Assembly (NCBI RefSeq): GCF_039710355.1
Contig: NZ_JBDKWZ010000016.1
Span: 1-64,000, forward strand
Reading direction: 5' to 3'
Source of the DNA: Rapidithrix thailandica
Lineage (GTDB): Bacteria; Bacteroidota; Bacteroidia; Cytophagales; Flammeovirgaceae
Length of the DNA: 64,000 nt
Below, in pieces: positions 43,879-53,225 of the stretch. Under the pieces are notes generated by a model. The model was not told the origin of the DNA, did no database searches, and saw only the letters and a program-made list of their open reading frames with translations. Both the position numbers and the translations under genes were made by a program. The first letter of the stretch is position 1; every line of letters starts with the position of its first letter.

Positions 43879-45525
43879 ATGATGAAAAGAAACTTAGAGA
43901 GAGTATTTACCTTCGTCACCACACTTGTATTCATTAGCTTTATTACCAACATACAAGCACAAGAATTTTCCCGGCAAGACACCTTGAGAGGTTCGATTAC
44001 CCCCGAAAGGGCTTGGTGGGATTTGGTGTATTATCACCTTGATATTACAGTGCATCCTGAAAGTAAATCCATTGAAGGAAAAAACACAGTCCGGTACAAA
44101 GTGATTGACGGAACCAAACGGATGCAGATTGATTTGCAAGCTCCTTTGGAACTGTATAAAGCCACACAGAATGGCGAAGAACTGACCATCGACCATGAGG
44201 GCAATGCACATTTTATTCACTTGAAAGAAGCACAAGAGAAAGGAGATGTCAAAGAAGTGGTGGTGTATTACCGTGGTGTGCCTGTAGAAGCTGTAAGACC
44301 TCCCTGGGACGGGGGAATCACCTGGCGGAAAGACGAAATGGGCAATCCCTTTATCGCTTCTTCTTGCCAAGGGATCGGGGCTTCCGTATGGTGGCCTTGC
44401 AAAGACCATATGTACGATGAGGTGGACAGTATGATGATCAGCGTGAATGTGCCCAAAGAGTTGATGAACATCTCTAACGGTCGGTTGGTAAAAGTGGAGA
44501 AAGGGAAGAAAAAAACCAAGACGTACCATTGGTTTGTAAGTAATCCCATCAACAACTATGGCGTAAATATCAATATCGGTAATTATGTGCATTTTGGCGA
44601 GAAATACGAAGGGGAAAAAGGCACCTTGGATATGGATTATTATGTGTTAGAGCATAATCTTGAAAAAGCCAAGCTTCAATTCAAAGATGCGCGAAGAACC
44701 ATCGAAGCGTTTGAGCATTGGTTTGGGCCGTATCCTTTTTACGAAGACAGTTACAAACTGGTAGAAGCGCCTTATTTGGGAATGGAACATCAAAGCTCGG
44801 TGACGTACGGGAACGGTTACCAAAACGGATACAGAGGCCGGGACTTGAGTGGCTCGGGCTGGGGGTTGAAATTTGACTTTATCATTGTGCATGAATCCGG
44901 ACACGAATGGTTTGCCAATAATATTACGTATAAGGATATAGCCGATATGTGGGTGCATGAAAGTTTTACTAATTATTCCGAAGGATTGTTTGTAGAACAT
45001 TTTTATGGGAAAGAAGCCGGTGCGGAATATGTGATCGGTACAAGGTCTAATATCCAAAATGATATTCCTGTCATCGGCCCTTATGATGTAAACCAGAGAG
45101 GTTCGGGAGATATGTATTACAAAGGAGGGAACATGTTGCATACAATCCGGCAACTGGTGAAGAATGATGAGAAATGGAGGCAATTATTAAGAGGCTTGAA
45201 CAAGGAGTTTTATCACCAAACGGTCACGACCAAACAGGTGGAAGATTATATGATCCGGGAACTAGGCCTGGACCTGAAACCTATCTTTGATCAATACCTC
45301 CGGACGACTATGGTGCCGACTTTCGAGTACATTGTAAAAGATGGAAAAATTCACTTTAAGTGGAACAATTGTGTGAAATATTTTAATATGCCTGTAAAGA
45401 TTTGGGTTGACGGGAAGCCTACATGGTTGAATCCGGTGAATGAGTGGAAATCCGAAGACTTACCTTTGGAAAGCTCTTCTGTAGAAGTAGATCCGAATTT
45501 TTATATTGGTATTTTAAATTACTAG
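43879..45525 (+). CDS. M1-family zinc aminopeptidase, secreted
   Basis: This 548-residue protein has a signal peptide (about 1-27, ending NIQAQ). The N-terminal beta domain includes LVYYHLDITVHPESKSIEGK. The exopeptidase motif appears as LGMEHQSSVTYG. The zinc site is HESGH (His338, Glu339, His342) with Glu361 in WVHESFTNYSEGLFVEHFYG, exactly the HEXXH-X18-E spacing of gluzincins. It ends with a short beta sandwich instead of the large helical domain of full-length PepN, as in many Bacteroidota M1 enzymes of 500-650 residues. It probably trims peptides from glycoproteins or for nutrition in the periplasm. It is a single gene closed by a terminator. Confidence 0.93.
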   Translation: MMKRNLERVFTFVTTLVFISFITNIQAQEFSRQDTLRGSITPERAWWDLVYYHLDITVHPESKSIEGKNTVRYKVIDGTKRMQIDLQAPLELYKATQNGEELTIDHEGNAHFIHLKEAQEKGDVKEVVVYYRGVPVEAVRPPWDGGITWRKDEMGNPFIASSCQGIGASVWWPCKDHMYDEVDSMMISVNVPKELMNISNGRLVKVEKGKKKTKTYHWFVSNPINNYGVNINIGNYVHFGEKYEGEKGTLDMDYYVLEHNLEKAKLQFKDARRTIEAFEHWFGPYPFYEDSYKLVEAPYLGMEHQSSVTYGNGYQNGYRGRDLSGSGWGLKFDFIIVHESGHEWFANNITYKDIADMWVHESFTNYSEGLFVEHFYGKEAGAEYVIGTRSNIQNDIPVIGPYDVNQRGSGDMYYKGGNMLHTIRQLVKNDEKWRQLLRGLNKEFYHQTVTTKQVEDYMIRELGLDLKPIFDQYLRTTMVPTFEYIVKDGKIHFKWNNCVKYFNMPVKIWVDGKPTWLNPVNEWKSEDLPLESSSVEVDPNFYIGILNY

Positions 45526-45565
45526 TTTGCCTTTTCCCATAGGGGGTTGGTTAATGACTAATTTT

Positions 45566-45608
45566 TTGCCCTGAGTTACCAAGCCGGTAGCCCGGGGCAA
45601 TTGTTTTT
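45566..45608 (+). terminator. Terminator of the M1 peptidase gene
   Basis: TTGCCCTGAGTTACC (45566-45580) pairs with GGTAGCCCGGGGCAA (45586-45600) with two G-U pairs and one mismatch over a 5-nt loop, followed by TTGTTTTTG. Confidence 0.75.
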
Positions 45609-45721
45609 GTGATATGCTGAACCAGCAGTGGCAACCCCGGGAAGCATTACGATATATGACAATTTTCCATTGCTAGGATGGAATAACCCTATATTTTTCT
45701 TTAAGATATTGTTTGTGACCC

Positions 45722-45755
45722 AAAAAAACCGGAAAGCCACAAAGCGGCCTTCCGG
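45722..45755 (-). terminator. Terminator of the giant PKD protein gene
   Basis: On the minus strand CCGGAAGGCC pairs with GGCTTTCCGG (one G-U pair) around a 7-nt loop and is followed by seven T. It lies 54 bp past the stop codon. Confidence 0.85.
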
Positions 45756-45808
45756 AGTCTTGAATACATACACATACTAAACACTGTGAAGTGTAATTAG
45801 TATTATCT

Positions 45809-48800
45809 TTAATGAATGATGCGAATACCACCGGTGTAGACTTTCCCGTCTTCCCCGGTCATTACATAGTAATAATCACCGTTGGAAAGCCGCTTGCCCT
45901 GATAGTTGGCATCCCAGTCATTCTTATAATTTTCTGTGGAATATACAGATTTTCCTACGCGATTAAAGATCTCAATTTTTACTTTTCCTAATATTTGAAG
46001 GTTTTTTATTTGCCAAGTATCATTTTTTCCATCTCCGTTAGGTGTAAAAAATTTGGGAATATTGACGGTAAGCTGAACGTGTTCCGTGACAACTACCTGA
46101 ATTTCATCTCTTGCCGAAGCTCCCCGGTTATCTTTTACGGTAAGTTCAAAAACATAGCTTCCTAATGGTAAGTTCTTCAACGTTACTTTGGCGTTTTTGG
46201 ATTGGAAATTTTTGAATTTACTCGTGTGTTCGATCAATTTCCAATAATAAAATTTAATTGTGCCGTCCGGATCATAGGAGCGGGAGCCGTCCAAGGTTAC
46301 CTCATTGAACCTACTGAATACAATCGTGTCATTTCCGGCAAGGGCTATGGGAAGTTGATTTTCTTCTTGGATCACTCTGACTTCCACTTGATCGCTCCCG
46401 GTATCCCCTCGATTATCCGTGACGGTTAATTTGAAAGTATACACTCCCGGAGTTAAATTTTCCAAAATCAACTTAGCAGTATGTTCCCCTTTTTTACTGG
46501 CAATGGGGCCATGTAGTTGTTCCCAGAAAAAGGATGTGATTTGTCCATCCGGATCGTAAGAGGCCGAACCATCCAGTATCATTGAGTTTTGAGGCATTTT
46601 TGTAATCACATCCTCTCCGGCAATGGCAATAGGTTTTTGATTTGTTGCGGGTTTTACCTCCACATTGATTTCTGCCTGGTCTTTGGCTCCGTCATTGTCC
46701 GTGACGGTAAGCCGGTAACGGTATTGTCCTTCAACCAAATTCGAAAGCGTGGCAATCGCTTGGTATTTATTCGTCAGGTTACCTTGCTGAGGACCTCCGA
46801 TCTTTTCCCATTGATAGCTTACAATTTGCCCATCCAAGTCAGTGGAAGCCGAACCGTCCAAATTTGTACTGTTATCCGGCAATATCAATACAATATCCTC
46901 TCCGGCTAAAGCAATAGGCGCTTGGTTTTCTTCGGGTAAAACGATGACTCTTATATCATCTCTGGCAGTTGCCCCTTTGTTATCGGTGACGGTCAATTGA
47001 AAAGTATAGACTCCTTCGACCAAATTAATGATGGTAGGTTTTGATGTATTTCCGTTTTGGATGGTAAAGGAAGCAGGTCCTGTAATTTTGTTCCAGGCGA
47101 AAGCGGTAATGGAGCCATCGGGATCGGAAGAAGCCGAGCCATCCAGCGAAACCGAGTTTGTCGGCAGGGTGATGGACTTGTCATTTCCGGCTTTGGCGAT
47201 AGGCGCTTGGTTGGGCGCTGCATTAACCGTCACCTTGACTTGATCGGTTGCTTTTGCCCCTTTGTTATCTGTAACCGTTAATTGAAAGGTATAGATTCCT
47301 TCGGTCAAACTGGTGATGGTAGGTTTTGATGTATTTCCGTTTTGGATGGTAAAGGAAGCGGGTCCTGTAATTTTGCTCCAGGCGAAAGCAGTAATGGAGC
47401 CATCGGGATCGGAAGAAGCCGAGCCGTCCAGCGAGACTGAGTTTGTCGGCAGGGTGATGGACTTGTCATTTCCGGCTTTGGCGATAGGCGCTTGGTTGGG
47501 CGCTGCATTAACCGTCACCTTGACTTGATCGGTTGCTTTTGCCCCTTTGTTATCGGTGACTGTCAACTGAAAAGTATAGATTCCTTCGGTCAAACTGGTG
47601 ATGGTAGGTTTTGATGTATTTCCGTTTTGGATGGTAAAGGAAGCGGGTCCTGTAATTTTGTTCCAGGCGAAAGCAGCAATGGAGCCATCGGGATCGGAAG
47701 AAGCCGAGCCGTCCAGCGAGACCGAGTTTGTCGGCAGGGTGATGGACTTGTCATTTCCGGCTTTGGCGATAGGCGCTTGGTTTACAGGTTCGGGGTTGAC
47801 TGTTATTTTAATTTGATCAGTCGCTTTTGCTCCTTTGTTATCGGTGACTGTCAATTGAAAAGTATAGACTCCTTCGGTCAAACTGGTGATGGTAGGTTTT
47901 GATGTATTTCCGTTTTGGATGGTAAAGGAAGCGGGTCCTGCAATTTTGCTCCAGGCAAAAGCGGTAATGGAGCCATCGGGATCGGAAGAAGCCGAGCCAT
48001 CCAGCGAAACCGAGTTTGTCGGCAGGGTGATGGACTTGTCCGCCCCGGCTTTGGCGACAGGCGCTTGGTTGGGCGCTGCATTAACCGTCACCTTGACTTG
48101 ATCGGTTGCTTTTGCCCCTTTGTTATCAGTGACTGTCAACTGAAAGGTATAGATTCCTTCGGTCAAACTGGCGATGGTAGGTTTTGATGTATTTCCGTTT
48201 TGGATGGTAAAGGAAGCAGGTCCTGCAATTTTGTTCCAGGCAAAAGCGGTAATGGAACCATCGGGATCGGAAGAAGCAGAACCGTCCAGCGAGACCGAGT
48301 TTGTCGGCAGGGTGATGGACTTGTCATTTCCGGCTTTGGCGATAGGCGCTTGGTTGGGCGCTGCATTAACCGTCACCTTGACTTGATCCGTTGCTTTTGC
48401 TCCTTTGTTGTCGGTGACGGTCAATTGAAAAGTATAGATTCCTTCGACCAAACTGGTGATGGTAGGTTTTGATGTATTTCCGTTTTGGATGGTAAAGGAA
48501 GCGGGTCCTGCAATTTTGTTCCAGGCAAAAGCGGTAATGGAACCATCGGGATCGGAAGAAGCAGAACCGTCCAGCGAGACTGAGTTTGTCGGCAGGGAGA
48601 TGGACTTGTCCGCCCCGGCTCTGGCAATAGGCGCTTGGTTTACAGGTTCGGGGTTGACTGTAATTTTAACTTGATCAGTCGCTGTGACTCCATCGTCATC
48701 TGTAACCGTTAATTGAAAGGTATAGATTCCTTCGGTCAAACTGGTGATGGTAGGTTTTGATGTATTTCCGTTTTGGATGGTAAAGGAAGCGGGTCCTGCA

Positions 48801-51800
48801 ATTTTGCTCCAGGCAAAAGCGGTAATGGAGCCATCGGGATCGGAAGAAGCCGAGCCGTCCAGCGAGACCGAGTTTGTCGGCAGGGAGATGGACTTGTCCG
48901 CCCCGGCTCTGGCAATGGGGGCCAGGTTTTTATGTACGGTGACTGTTACTTCGTCTGAAGCCTGATCTCCTTGATCATCCGTAACGGTGAGCTTAAAAAC
49001 ATAGACCCCTTCCACCAGGTTACTGACAGTTGCCCGAGCTTGGTTAGTATTTTGCAAAATTTCACCTCCGGGTCCCGAAACCGTTTCCCATAGATACGTT
49101 TGAATACTACCATCCGGATCGTAAGAGGCCGAACCATCCAGTTGGGTCTCGTTGGCCGGAAGTTTTAAGCTTTGGTCCTTCCCGGCTTTTGCGCGTGGCA
49201 GTTGATTGGCATTTGAGGCTATATATTCATAAGCTCCGATATCATATTTGCCATTCACAGGCCGGCTAACCTCATCTTTATCAAAGAGAACTCCATAGTC
49301 AGATACGTCTACCCCTTTGTTTACAGCGGGCGATTCCGGTAGAAGATGGAAGTTTTCGTCTGCTACATTGACAAATTTTAGCTCACCGGGAGTGCGGCTG
49401 AAATAATTATCGGACACAATCAAGTTCGGCTGATCAAGTTTCAGCCTTCTGACATAGGCATCCACTCCTTTTTTCCAAGACGGGTCATTTTCATATTCGT
49501 CATAAGTACCCGGATTAATGATGATATTGTTTTTAACCAGGTTAGTAAGGTTATCATCCACTGCATAAATCCGCATACCATCGCTTCCGGTATTGATGAT
49601 GGTATTATTGAAAAATTTAAATCCGTCACCTGGAGTAGCCGGTTGACGGGAGTCACAAAAAATACCAAAGGTTTTCGAGTCCAGAATGATATTGTTGAAA
49701 ACCACATTGTTTCCATAGCCTAAGACATGAATTCCCGAATTCAGTCCGTTTTTGATCAAATTATTGTAACAAAGTCCTCCGGTACCTTCTCCCAACTGGA
49801 TTCCATTGCCATGGGTAGCGTTGTTTTTGTACCCGTAATTTTCCACCACATTGTTATAAATTTCCCCTCCTTCAATGACCGATCCCACTTGAATTCCATC
49901 CCATCCTGTGTTTTTTACGATATTATGATGGATTTTCGCCCCGATAATCGAGTGGGGGTAAAGCCGGCCACAAGCCGAAGGCATACCGTTGGCATAAAAA
50001 GAATTACCAATATACATCCCTTCCCCTTCCGTGTCGTGAATATAATTATGATGGATATTGATATCATACATGGTAAAGTCGTCCCTACCCGAATTGCGGT
50101 TACAGTTAGGGTCTGTTTTCGCCATAATTCCGGCAAAGCCTATGTCATGAATTTCAATATGATCCACTTCAAAGTTGGTAGTGAACAAATCCAGTGTAAT
50201 CCCTTGCGACTTGGATCCGGCAAGTTTAATTCCGTACTCCACTGACGAATTGCCCGTACCTGTCAGACGAAAATGCTTGCAATACAAAAATTTAAGATTG
50301 TAAGCTGACGTCTTGTTATTCGTTACCAATGCTTGGCCATTGCAGTTTTTGATGAGTATGGGATTGGCTTCGGTACCTTTTAAGTTTAAAAACCGGAGAT
50401 ATCCGTAATTGACTCCACCCTTTAAACAAATCACTGCACCCGGTTGAAGGTTCAAGGCATCTCCATCTATGTTATGCGTACCTTCCGGTATGGTATAAGT
50501 ACAGTTACAATCATCCGGGTTGGCAGGTTCGGGTTTCACCGTCATCCGGATCTCATCTTCAGCGGTCTTCCCTTGATCATCTTGTACCGTTAGACGAAAC
50601 ACATAAATTCCTTCTTTGAACCCGGAGACAAATGTAGAAGCCTGACCGGGAGTATCTATGACAGGCTCTTCCGGACCGGAAATATATTGCCATTGGTAAC
50701 TCTGAAGGCTTCCGTCCGGGTCGAAAGAAGCCGAGCCATCCAGTTTAATGGCGGCTTTGGGGAGTTCTATTTCGAAATCATCTCCCGCCTTGGCAATGGG
50801 AGCCTGATTGCTGGCGCCATTGACAATGATTTGCACTTCATCCGAAGCTGTTGCGCCCTGGTTGTCCGTGATGATAAGTTGTATAAGGTATACTCCCTGT
50901 TCCAGGTTTTTTAATGTGGGGGTTGCCGTATTTTGATTTTCAAAAGTGATGGAAGCGGGTCCCGAAAGTTTTGTCCAGGCAAAAGCCGTAAGAGAACCAT
51001 CCGGATCGGAAGACGCCGAACCGTTCAAAGAAATCGAATTGGTAGGTAAAGTGATGGTTTGGTCTGTGCCCGCTTGGGCAACAGGAGGTTGATTTGCAGG
51101 AGGGTCACTGCCGCCTTTGGTATAGGTCAACATCCATTCATACATGTTGGGTGAGTGGTAAGTATGAAAAGGATCTTGCGCCCGGACCCAAGAATTATGC
51201 CCGACACCCGGGTATAGGGTGATCTTTGCATTCGGATCGGGAGCGGGGTTTTGCGAATTGATTAAATTCACCCAGTTGATACTGTGTGAGGCCGGGATGG
51301 TATTGTCGGCTTCACCGTGAAAGGTCCAAACCGGAAGTTCGTTGTTGGCAATATTCCGGGCATAAGAGGTAATGGGTGATTGAGCTCCACAAACCGGGAC
51401 AATGGCGGCAAATACATCGGCATGTTCTGCGCCATAGCGCCATACACCGGCTCCGCCCAGACTCAAGCCGGTGAGGTAGATACGCGATTCATCCACTCTG
51501 TATTTTGACAGTGTAAATTGTACCACTTCATCAATATAACCGGAGGGCCAATTGCCATGCCCGTAAAGTAGCTGAGGGCTGATTACTATAAAAGAGTGAG
51601 TTTCCCCATTGACGGTGAAGGTCATAGTATGACCGTTTTGGATATGTTTGGGTGTTCCGTTCGCTGCCACTTTATCTACCATGGCGTCTGTACCATCCCC
51701 TCGCTCTCCGGTCCCATGCAAAAAGAACAAGATAGGATATTTTTTACCTTGCGCTGCCGGGGTTTGATAGTCTTCCGGCAAATGTTCCAGGTAAGGAATA

Positions 51801-51904
51801 TTGGTGGTAGCTGTGCGCTGGATATTCATTTGTGCTACAGCACTGAGAAAGGAAGAAAACAGAAAAAAAATAGTGAAGTAGAGATAATTGTAAGTGGATT
51901 TCAT
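45809..51904 (-). CDS. Giant secreted protein: esterase, PKD domains, beta-helix, PKD array, T9SS type B C-terminus
   Basis: This protein has 2031 residues. Order: signal peptide (1-25, ending AVAQ); alpha/beta hydrolase of PHB-depolymerase/feruloyl-esterase type (about 28-265) with Ser148 in YLTGLSLGGAGVW, Asp200 in FHGEADNTIP, His236 in GVGHNSW and oxyanion loop FFLHGTGERGDG; two PKD domains (271-465); a Cys-containing linker (DDCNCTY); right-handed parallel beta-helix (about 470-900) with repeated NNI/IHHNYIHDTEGEGMYIGN turns, as in polysaccharide lyases or C5 epimerases; PKD 3 (about 900-992); seven almost identical PKD domains (993-1659); PKD 11-13; and the gliding-motility-type C-terminal domain (FFTPNGDGKNDTWQIKNL, final GGIRIIH), the type B secretion signal of T9SS. 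Likely a surface-anchored or matrix enzyme on an esterified polysaccharide. It lies next to the exopolysaccharide cluster. Confidence 0.93.
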   Translation of the reverse strand: MKSTYNYLYFTIFFLFSSFLSAVAQMNIQRTATTNIPYLEHLPEDYQTPAAQGKKYPILFFLHGTGERGDGTDAMVDKVAANGTPKHIQNGHTMTFTVNGETHSFIVISPQLLYGHGNWPSGYIDEVVQFTLSKYRVDESRIYLTGLSLGGAGVWRYGAEHADVFAAIVPVCGAQSPITSYARNIANNELPVWTFHGEADNTIPASHSINWVNLINSQNPAPDPNAKITLYPGVGHNSWVRAQDPFHTYHSPNMYEWMLTYTKGGSDPPANQPPVAQAGTDQTITLPTNSISLNGSASSDPDGSLTAFAWTKLSGPASITFENQNTATPTLKNLEQGVYLIQLIITDNQGATASDEVQIIVNGASNQAPIAKAGDDFEIELPKAAIKLDGSASFDPDGSLQSYQWQYISGPEEPVIDTPGQASTFVSGFKEGIYVFRLTVQDDQGKTAEDEIRMTVKPEPANPDDCNCTYTIPEGTHNIDGDALNLQPGAVICLKGGVNYGYLRFLNLKGTEANPILIKNCNGQALVTNNKTSAYNLKFLYCKHFRLTGTGNSSVEYGIKLAGSKSQGITLDLFTTNFEVDHIEIHDIGFAGIMAKTDPNCNRNSGRDDFTMYDINIHHNYIHDTEGEGMYIGNSFYANGMPSACGRLYPHSIIGAKIHHNIVKNTGWDGIQVGSVIEGGEIYNNVVENYGYKNNATHGNGIQLGEGTGGLCYNNLIKNGLNSGIHVLGYGNNVVFNNIILDSKTFGIFCDSRQPATPGDGFKFFNNTIINTGSDGMRIYAVDDNLTNLVKNNIIINPGTYDEYENDPSWKKGVDAYVRRLKLDQPNLIVSDNYFSRTPGELKFVNVADENFHLLPESPAVNKGVDVSDYGVLFDKDEVSRPVNGKYDIGAYEYIASNANQLPRAKAGKDQSLKLPANETQLDGSASYDPDGSIQTYLWETVSGPGGEILQNTNQARATVSNLVEGVYVFKLTVTDDQGDQASDEVTVTVHKNLAPIARAGADKSISLPTNSVSLDGSASSDPDGSITAFAWSKIAGPASFTIQNGNTSKPTITSLTEGIYTFQLTVTDDDGVTATDQVKITVNPEPVNQAPIARAGADKSISLPTNSVSLDGSASSDPDGSITAFAWNKIAGPASFTIQNGNTSKPTITSLVEGIYTFQLTVTDNKGAKATDQVKVTVNAAPNQAPIAKAGNDKSITLPTNSVSLDGSASSDPDGSITAFAWNKIAGPASFTIQNGNTSKPTIASLTEGIYTFQLTVTDNKGAKATDQVKVTVNAAPNQAPVAKAGADKSITLPTNSVSLDGSASSDPDGSITAFAWSKIAGPASFTIQNGNTSKPTITSLTEGVYTFQLTVTDNKGAKATDQIKITVNPEPVNQAPIAKAGNDKSITLPTNSVSLDGSASSDPDGSIAAFAWNKITGPASFTIQNGNTSKPTITSLTEGIYTFQLTVTDNKGAKATDQVKVTVNAAPNQAPIAKAGNDKSITLPTNSVSLDGSASSDPDGSITAFAWSKITGPASFTIQNGNTSKPTITSLTEGIYTFQLTVTDNKGAKATDQVKVTVNAAPNQAPIAKAGNDKSITLPTNSVSLDGSASSDPDGSITAFAWNKITGPASFTIQNGNTSKPTIINLVEGVYTFQLTVTDNKGATARDDIRVIVLPEENQAPIALAGEDIVLILPDNSTNLDGSASTDLDGQIVSYQWEKIGGPQQGNLTNKYQAIATLSNLVEGQYRYRLTVTDNDGAKDQAEINVEVKPATNQKPIAIAGEDVITKMPQNSMILDGSASYDPDGQITSFFWEQLHGPIASKKGEHTAKLILENLTPGVYTFKLTVTDNRGDTGSDQVEVRVIQEENQLPIALAGNDTIVFSRFNEVTLDGSRSYDPDGTIKFYYWKLIEHTSKFKNFQSKNAKVTLKNLPLGSYVFELTVKDNRGASARDEIQVVVTEHVQLTVNIPKFFTPNGDGKNDTWQIKNLQILGKVKIEIFNRVGKSVYSTENYKNDWDANYQGKRLSNGDYYYVMTGEDGKVYTGGIRIIH
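46928..48928 (-). repeat. Seven tandem near-identical PKD-coding repeats (285/288 bp)
   Basis: Landmark sequence GATGGTAGGTTTTGATGTAT recurs near 47031, 47316, 47601, 47889, 48174, 48459 and 48747, with steps of 285 or 288 bp. The 3-bp difference comes from linkers NAAP versus NPEPV. The units differ at only a few sites (Ser/Asn in AFAW-S/N-KI, Ala/Thr in I-A/T-GP, Ala/Asn in KAG-A/N-D), and even synonymous positions are conserved. This implies recent expansion or gene conversion. The PKD units outside the array are clearly diverged. Confidence 0.92.
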
Positions 51905-51935
51905 AGTTGTAAAAAGCTCATGAAAATTTAAGCGA

Positions 51936-51957
51936 CTATAGGTATAAGTGCCTATAG
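51936..51957. other. Hairpin in the leader of the giant PKD gene
   Basis: CTATAGG (51936-51942) and CCTATAG (51951-51957) pair perfectly around 8 nt, 32 bp before the start codon. This could be an operator or 5' mRNA structure. The rest of the 343-bp gap (51905-52247) is AT-rich; its far end holds the inverted repeat at 52215-52237. Confidence 0.4.
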
Positions 51958-52214
51958 CAAACTCAAAAGTTATACCGCATGCTAGTCATAATTGCCTAAT
52001 GAAAATAGGTCTTTTTAGTTTTACGTATGATTTTCTTTTGTAAATTGGGGCTTTGATAGAAAAAAATACTTGAAACTCAATTATTTCTAACATTTGGCTT
52101 TCGCTTAATCCTTTTGATTCCCCCTCTTTTAATAAAAAATAAATTTTTTCAAGTCTACTCTACCGGGTAGTTTGGATGGTTGCTTTAATCGGGTAAAATC
52201 TTTGAATAGTATAA

Positions 52215-52237
52215 TTTCCTTATTACTTAGTAAGTAA
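52215..52237 (-). repeat. Shared motif TTTCCTTATTACTTA with inverted repeat, copy A
   Basis: A 15-base string identical to 57874-57888 runs into the inverted repeat TTACTTA-G-TAAGTAA (52223-52237). It lies just past the stop of the GT2 gene and upstream of the giant PKD gene. Confidence 0.5.
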
Positions 52238-52247
52238 ATGTACAATA

Positions 52248-53159
52248 TTACTCATGGCTGGGTGTAAGTGGAGTGCGTATGTTCCAGTAAATCCCTCGTA
52301 AAAAAGCACTTACATGATCCGGTTGAAACTTACATATGTATTGTACGAGTGCTTTTGGAGCAATTGCAAATAACAAAAAGAAGGTAAAAACCGCAAGTTG
52401 CCAAGCTTGAACGTTCCTTCGCATGTACAATATACGGTTGCGGATGTGGTAATAGGTTTTTAACGTACTCATTTTCCCCACTGACAGGGATTCTTTGTGG
52501 AATATTTCCGCATTTCCTTCAAAAAGAATCTTGTATCCTGCTTTGCGTATTTGAGTAGACCAATCCCACTCTTCATAGTATAAAAAATACACTTCCGGCA
52601 TTTTCCCTACTTCGTCAATGACTTTTCTGGAAAGCATCATTGCTGCTCCATGCGCACTGTATGTAGGGCGTTTTTGGTTGTATTGACCATGGTCTTTCTC
52701 CATTTTTCCTATAGGGAAAGCTTGTCCGGTGCAGGCATTCATAGAGGTGAAGCCTGCGTATTGAATGGTGTCAGGATGGTGGAAATATTTGATTTTCGGG
52801 GAGACCATGCCTACCTTTTTCTCTGACTGAAAAGCCTCCAGCAACCGGTCCAAAAGTGATTCCGTAATTTCCGTATCATTATTGACCATAAAAATATATT
52901 CTCCCCGGGCCTTTTCCAACCCTAAGTTATTTCCACCGGCAAATCCCAGGTTGTCATCACTTCGGATCACGGTAACTTCCGGAAAGCGCTGGTGAATCAT
53001 AGCAGTAGGATCTAAACGGGAGCCGTTGTCTACCACGATGACTTCAAAATTCCGGAAGCGGGACTTATCCAAAGAGGCTAAAAACTCACAAGTGACTTCC
53101 GGTTGGTTATAGTTAACCGTAATAATAGAAACTAGTGGGATGGGATGAGTTGCTGGCAT
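52248..53159 (-). CDS. GT2 glycosyltransferase, rhamnosyltransferase-like
   Basis: This 303-residue protein has a GT-A fold: VSIITVNYNQPEVTCEFLAS at the nucleotide-sugar site, VIVVDNGSRLDP, NLGFAGGNNLGLEKARGEYI, then FMVNNDTEI in place of the DxD, and YFLYYEEWDWSTQIRKAGYK with the acceptor-side Glu-Asp. These marks are typical of WbbL-like rhamnosyl and related transferases that extend lipid-linked repeat units. A C-terminal hydrophobic helix (about 255-280) suggests membrane attachment. It is the last gene of the exopolysaccharide row, 66 bp after the other GT2. Donor and acceptor are not predictable. Confidence 0.9.
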   Translation of the reverse strand: MPATHPIPLVSIITVNYNQPEVTCEFLASLDKSRFRNFEVIVVDNGSRLDPTAMIHQRFPEVTVIRSDDNLGFAGGNNLGLEKARGEYIFMVNNDTEITESLLDRLLEAFQSEKKVGMVSPKIKYFHHPDTIQYAGFTSMNACTGQAFPIGKMEKDHGQYNQKRPTYSAHGAAMMLSRKVIDEVGKMPEVYFLYYEEWDWSTQIRKAGYKILFEGNAEIFHKESLSVGKMSTLKTYYHIRNRILYMRRNVQAWQLAVFTFFLLFAIAPKALVQYICKFQPDHVSAFLRGIYWNIRTPLTPSHE

Positions 53160-53225
53160 TATGAAAATATCCTGTTTGATTGTGTTTTAAATCTGAATCG
53201 AAAATGTTTTTGGAGAAGTGAGCGA

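Noticed and set aside
46928..48928. CRISPR-like array
   Set aside because: The units are 285/288 bp coding repeats without spacers. The 38-bp array at 60402 also has no spacers between units.
46993..48965. Series of plus- and minus-strand open frames of 60-106 codons inside the PKD repeats
   Set aside because: They recur with the repeat period and reflect codon composition of the PKD gene; their products have no independent features.
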